This document shows, piece after piece, positions 61,160-64,000 of a stretch of 64,000 nucleotides of DNA. Where the stretch lies: the NCBI RefSeq assembly GCF_003640665.1, contig NZ_QQXL01000007.1, forward strand, positions 62,001 to 126,000, written 5' to 3'. Made by a program: the position numbers and the translations under genes. Origin of the DNA: Galactobacter caseinivorans. Lineage in GTDB: Bacteria > Actinomycetota > Actinomycetes > Actinomycetales > Micrococcaceae. Within the stretch, counting starts at the first letter, position 1. Each line of letters begins with the position of its first letter. The notes under the pieces are model-generated. The model was given only the letters and a program-made list of their open reading frames with translations, made no database searches and had not been told where the DNA came from.

Positions 61160-61729
61160 TCAGGCGGCGAGGCGTCGGTTGGCCTCCAGCCAATCGTGCA
61201 ATTCATCCATCACGGCGGCCGCCTCGATGGCCCGGGCGTAGGGACTTGGCATGCGGAAAACCTCCGCGCCCCAGGAGGTCAGCGTGGGCTGAAGCCCCGG
61301 GCGGCCCTCGCGCCCCAGCAACTCACGCGTGCCGTGGCGCCACATGCTGATGACCAGCTCCACGCCGCGGGCGCTCAGCTCTGCCTCCACCCGGGCGCTG
61401 CCCTCGCGCATGAGCGTCAGCGTCTCCGCGTCGTCGTGGGTGCGGGGGACCTGGGAGAGGTTCATGAAGCCCACTCCGGCCGCCGCTGCCTGCAGATCCT
61501 GGAACTCGGCTGCTTCGGCACCGAGGCCGGCCGTGGGGTTGAAGAGTCCCGCTTGCCGCAATCTGTCCATCTGCCTGCGCCCGATGGGCCCGTGGTAGTA
61601 GTGAGCGTTGTTGATGGCGTCCGGGGCGGTCTTGCCGCCCACCACGGCGCACCAGAGCGGGACGTCGTCGGGGCCGGGCCATAGATCACCCAGGGTCACG
61701 GTGCCGTCGGGGAGGGTCAGCAAGAGCAT
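61160..61729 (-). CDS. UDG-superfamily (mug/TDG-like) protein, divergent
   Basis: About 189 aa from ATG 61729; the frame is open to 61792. The early region (LLTLPDGTVTLGDLWPGP, VGGKTAPDAINNAHYYHGPIGRR, GFMNLSQVPRT) has the general pattern of uracil-DNA-glycosylase/Mug proteins: GINPG-like loop, then HYYxGPxGRRxW-like. The canonical GINPG catalytic Asn and the C-terminal SxSG motif are not clear, so activity is doubtful. Head-to-tail with a GNAT remnant that overlaps its upstream frame. Possible other identity: hypothetical DNA-repair-like protein. Confidence 0.55.
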   Translation of the reverse strand: MLLLTLPDGTVTLGDLWPGPDDVPLWCAVVGGKTAPDAINNAHYYHGPIGRRQMDRLRQAGLFNPTAGLGAEAAEFQDLQAAAAGVGFMNLSQVPRTHDDAETLTLMREGSARVEAELSARGVELVISMWRHGTRELLGREGRPGLQPTLTSWGAEVFRMPSPYARAIEAAAVMDELHDWLEANRRLAA

Positions 61730-61733
61730 CGAA

Positions 61734-62021
61734 TCACCGGCGGGCAGGCCGCACCTGGGTGTGCCCGGCGGCGCGCGCCTGCTGCTCGGCACAGGCCATC
61801 AGCTGGCGGCCCCCTCCGCGGGCCTGCGGAGCGCGGGAGGAGAGTAGGAGGCGAACGAAGGTCTCTGGCTCCATGGCCGCGGAGAACGGTTCGGAGCGCG
61901 ACTGTTGCGCCTTGCCGGTCGCCACGCACCACTCGATGCTCTCGTCAAGGAGTGCCAGGACGGCGCCCAGATCCGAGGGGTGGGCTGGGCGCGGCTCAGT
62001 CGGTTGAGGGGGCACGCGCAT
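61734..62021 (-). pseudogene. GNAT acetyltransferase remnant, internally deleted
   Basis: A 95-aa frame. It starts like GNAT proteins of the ArgA/YhbS type (RPAHPSDLGAVLALLDESIEW), then, after about 20 unrelated residues, reaches the acetyl-CoA loop (RAPQARGGGRQLMACAEQQARAAGHTQVR) in which the Q/R-xx-G-x-G/A pattern is recognisable, and stops. The beta-4/5 region and the C-terminal strands are missing. It cannot form a full GNAT fold; a short functional peptide is unlikely. Confidence 0.5.
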
Positions 62022-62076
62022 GGCTCATTCTTTCATGGGGCATCGCAAGAGCGGCCGCACCTCCTAGGCTGGTGTC

Positions 62077-62874
62077 ATGACTGACGCAGCCACCCCCCGC
62101 CCAGCAACGAACCAGCCCCTTCGCCCGCAACCCGCCCGCTCGGCCCTGGTCACCGGAGCCTCCGCCGGCATCGGAGCGGCCACGGTGAGGGCGCTGCGGT
62201 CGCAGGGCTGGGATGTGGTGGCCGTGGCGCGTCGGCGCGAACGCCTGCAGGCCCTGGCGGAGGAGACCGGCTGCGCCTGGGTGGACGGCGACGTGTCCCA
62301 GGAGGCGGATGTGGAGCGGATGCGCCAGGCCGCGGCTGCCCACGGGGTGAGCACGCTCATCAACATTGCCGGCGGCGCGCGCGGCAATCAGGGCATCGCA
62401 CAGGCCAAGAGCGAGGACTGGGAGTGGATGTTCCAGGCCAATGTGATGGGTTCCATGCAACTCACCCGCGCCCTGCTTCCGTTGCTCCGGGCTGCCGAGG
62501 GCGGCGGCACCGTGCTGAACCTGACAAGCACCGCGGCCCTGAGTAGCTACGAGGGCGGGGGCGGCTACAACGCCGCAAAGGCCGCTCAGAGCGCCATGAC
62601 CCAGGCGCTGCGGCTGGAGGAGGCGGAGCACGGCGTGCGTGTGGTGGAGGTGCTGCCCGGCATGGTGCGATCGGACGAGTTTGCCTTGCGCAGGCTGGGT
62701 TCCCAGGAAGCGGCCGACGCCGTGTACGCGGGTGTGCAGGAGCCGCTCAGTTCCGAGGACGTTGCGGACGTGGTGCGTTACGCGGTCAGCGTCCCGCAAC
62801 ATGTGAACCTGGACCAGATTGTGCTGCGGCCCGTGGCACAGGCCGCGAATCACAAGGTGATCCGCCGCCACTAG
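62077..62874 (+). CDS. Short-chain dehydrogenase/reductase
   Basis: A 265-aa SDR. NAD(P) motif TGASAGIG, NIAGGARGN (NNAG-like), Ser in TSTAALSSYEGGGGYNAAK with the catalytic Tyr/Lys, and PGMVRSDEF. An Arg pair after beta-2 (VARRRERL) suggests NADPH. Resembles YdfG-type serine/3-hydroxy acid dehydrogenases. Substrate unknown. It lies between the GNAT remnant (divergent) and the ileS leader. Confidence 0.88.
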   Translation: MTDAATPRPATNQPLRPQPARSALVTGASAGIGAATVRALRSQGWDVVAVARRRERLQALAEETGCAWVDGDVSQEADVERMRQAAAAHGVSTLINIAGGARGNQGIAQAKSEDWEWMFQANVMGSMQLTRALLPLLRAAEGGGTVLNLTSTAALSSYEGGGGYNAAKAAQSAMTQALRLEEAEHGVRVVEVLPGMVRSDEFALRRLGSQEAADAVYAGVQEPLSSEDVADVVRYAVSVPQHVNLDQIVLRPVAQAANHKVIRRH

Positions 62875-62913
62875 CGAGCCGCCGCGGCGCTATCCGCGGG
62901 TGGCCGCCTGCCG

Positions 62914-62919
62914 TATAGT
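62914..62919 (+). promoter_or_regulatory. -10 element of the ileS leader promoter
   Basis: TATAGT followed by AAAGGCG; transcription would start about 62926, just before the T-box leader. The -35 region (about 62890) is not well conserved. Confidence 0.5.
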
Positions 62920-62924
62920 AAAGG

Positions 62925-63189
62925 CGTAACAAGGCATTGATCCGGCCATCACCGGTGAGCCGTCGGAAGAAACCCAGCCACACGCCGTCGGGCGCAAGCG
63001 CGGGGGAGTAGAACCGACCGGGACAGCCCGTCACAGCTGACACAAGCGGCTACGCCGCCCCGCACCCGGGGCCGGCGCAGCAAGCGGGGTGGTACCGCGG
63101 CCCCGGCGCCCATGCGCCGGATGTCGTCCCTGTATGTCGTAGAACATGTGGCGCGCAGCAGAGCGTCACGGACACGCAGGAAGCAGCGC
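62925..63189 (+). promoter_or_regulatory. T-box riboswitch leader of ileS
   Basis: The 14-base T-box core GGGTGGTACCGCGG is at 63087-63100 and its TGGT pairs with the ACCA end of uncharged tRNA-Ile. The probable specifier ATC (62948-62950) stands in the short Stem I loop, GGCC-ATC-ACCGGTGAGCCG, as in the ultrashort actinobacterial ileS leaders. A hairpin (CCGGCGCCC / GCGCCGG) follows the T-box. In these bacteria the switch acts on translation: uncharged tRNA-Ile frees the ribosome binding site. The leader ends at AGGAAG before the ileS ATG. Confidence 0.9.
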
Positions 63190-64000
63190 ATGAGCCTTTA
63201 CCCCCGCGTCACGAGCGATCCCTCCGGCCAGACCCCCGCCTCACCGCGTTTCCCTCAGATCGAGGAACGCGTGCTGAGCTATTGGGAGGCCGACAACACC
63301 TTCCAGGCCTCGATTGATCAGCGTGCCGCCGGCGAGAACGAGTTTGTGTTCTACGACGGCCCACCCTTCGCCAACGGCCTGCCCCACTACGGACACCTGC
63401 TCACGGGCTACGTGAAGGACCTGGTGGCGCGCTACCAGACCCAGCGCGGCCGCCGCGTGGAGCGTCGCTTCGGCTGGGACACGCACGGCCTTCCGGCCGA
63501 GCTGGAGGCCATGAAGCAGCTGGGCATGACGGATAAGAAGCAGATCCTGGAGATGGGGATCGATAAGTTCAACGCCGCCTGCCGCTCCTCCGTGCTCAAG
63601 TACACCGGCGAATGGCAGAACTACGTCACCCGTCAGGCTCGCTGGGTGGACTTTGAGAATGACTACAAGACCCTGAACCCCTCCTTCATGGAGTCGGTGC
63701 TCTGGGCCTTCTCGGAGCTGCACCGCAAGGGCCTCACCTACGAGGGCTTCCGCGTGCTTCCGTACTGCTGGAAGGACGAGACGCCGCTCTCTAATCACGA
63801 GCTGCGCATGGATGACGACGTCTACAAGGACCGCCAGGACACCACCGTCACCGTGTCCTTCCCGCTGCTGACCGGCGAATCCGAGCTCTCTAAGGAACTG
63901 GCCGGCGTCAACGTCCTGGCCTGGACCACCACCCCCTGGACGCTGCCGACCAACCTTGCCCTCGCCGTCGGGCCCGCCGTGCAGTACAGCGTCCTTCCCG
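63190..64000 (+). CDS. ileS: Isoleucine--tRNA ligase (3' end outside window)
   Basis: The first 270 codons of a class I IleRS. Motif HIGH appears as HYGH ([15 protein letters not shown]), then [10 protein letters not shown] typical of the eukaryote-like IleRS of actinobacteria and the start of the editing domain ([11 protein letters not shown]). The ATG at 63190 follows AGGAAG and is controlled by the T-box. The frame remains open to the window's last base. Confidence 0.96.
   Translation, partial: MSLYPRVTSDPSGQTPASPRFPQIEERVLSYWEADNTFQASIDQRAAGENEFVFYDGPPFANGLPHYGHLLTGYVKDLVARYQTQRGRRVERRFGWDTHGLPAELEAMKQLGMTDKKQILEMGIDKFNAACRSSVLKYTGEWQNYVTRQARWVDFENDYKTLNPSFMESVLWAFSELHRKGLTYEGFRVLPYCWKDETPLSNHELRMDDDVYKDRQDTTVTVSFPLLTGESELSKELAGVNVLAWTTTPWTLPTNLALAVGPAVQYSVLP

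Noticed and set aside
1-64000. CRISPR arrays, rRNA genes, complete insertion sequences
   Set aside because: No regularly spaced short repeats, no rRNA signatures, and no intact transposase with terminal inverted repeats were seen.

Overview
The window is high-GC DNA from an actinobacterium, most likely the order Micrococcales and plausibly a Micrococcaceae relative. The evidence is the DUF3145 and DUF3052 proteins, the aceE-DUF3052-ahpE neighbourhood, a mycothiol-type nitroreductase, a FasR-fabD-fabH-acpP-fabF cluster, paired GT-C polyprenyl-phosphomannose mannosyltransferases and an ileS T-box of the actinobacterial type. The genus is an inference. Most of the window is ordinary housekeeping DNA with short gaps, ATGA/GTGA/TGATG translational coupling and strong hairpin terminators between convergent genes.

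Layout. 1-1509: end of an FtsX-type ABC permease. 1648-5776: yraN-comM-dprA-xerC (DNA uptake and recombination). 5930-6433: DUF3145. 6524-11606 (minus): fasR, fabD, fabH, acpP, fabF (type II fatty-acid synthesis). 11734-14481 (minus): aceE, diverging from DUF3052 and ahpE. 15573-20976: an acquired, decaying island bounded by a ~105-bp direct repeat of the ahpE 3' end. 20974-25454: tRNA-Val, cysE-cysK, msrA, NIF3, a CdsZ-like coiled-coil protein and a VOC protein. 25424-29249: yaaA, a Tat-exported SGNH lipoprotein, rnpB and a long GAPDH. 29341-36687: def, a DUF1801 protein, tRNA-His, orn, two mannosyltransferases, a RelA/SpoT-domain synthetase and a beta-helix protein. 36796-41648: a dihydrodipicolinate-synthase remnant, a two-gene Hsp90-like/helical-repeat module and tRNA-Arg. 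41886-50318: an SSB paralogue, ettA, tesB, an unknown protein, pepN-osmC-glbO and rpiB. 50439-58403: tRNA-Gly, a cell-surface SH3/lipoprotein pair, tRNA-Pro, tig-clpP1-clpP2-clpX and a DsbA-family protein. 58499-64000: valS, a UDG-like protein, a GNAT remnant, an SDR and a T-box-controlled ileS that runs off the window.

Two accessory segments stand out. The first is the ahpE-flanked island. It carries a protein resembling the ApeA/HEPN anti-phage family (16991-18283) followed by a membrane-anchored coiled-coil protein (16044-16826), and beside them a frameshifted LysR gene, an SDR gene with an internal stop, and a serine-recombinase remnant fused at one end to an oxidoreductase start and at the other to the repeated ahpE tail. 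The second is the translationally coupled pair of a 743-aa all-helical protein and a 599-aa divergent Hsp90 ATPase downstream of tRNA-Arg. It resembles a chaperone/co-chaperone pair of unknown role and is the best candidate here for an undescribed system.

All calls come from reading the sequence and from recalled family features. No database search was run, so family names for divergent proteins are provisional.
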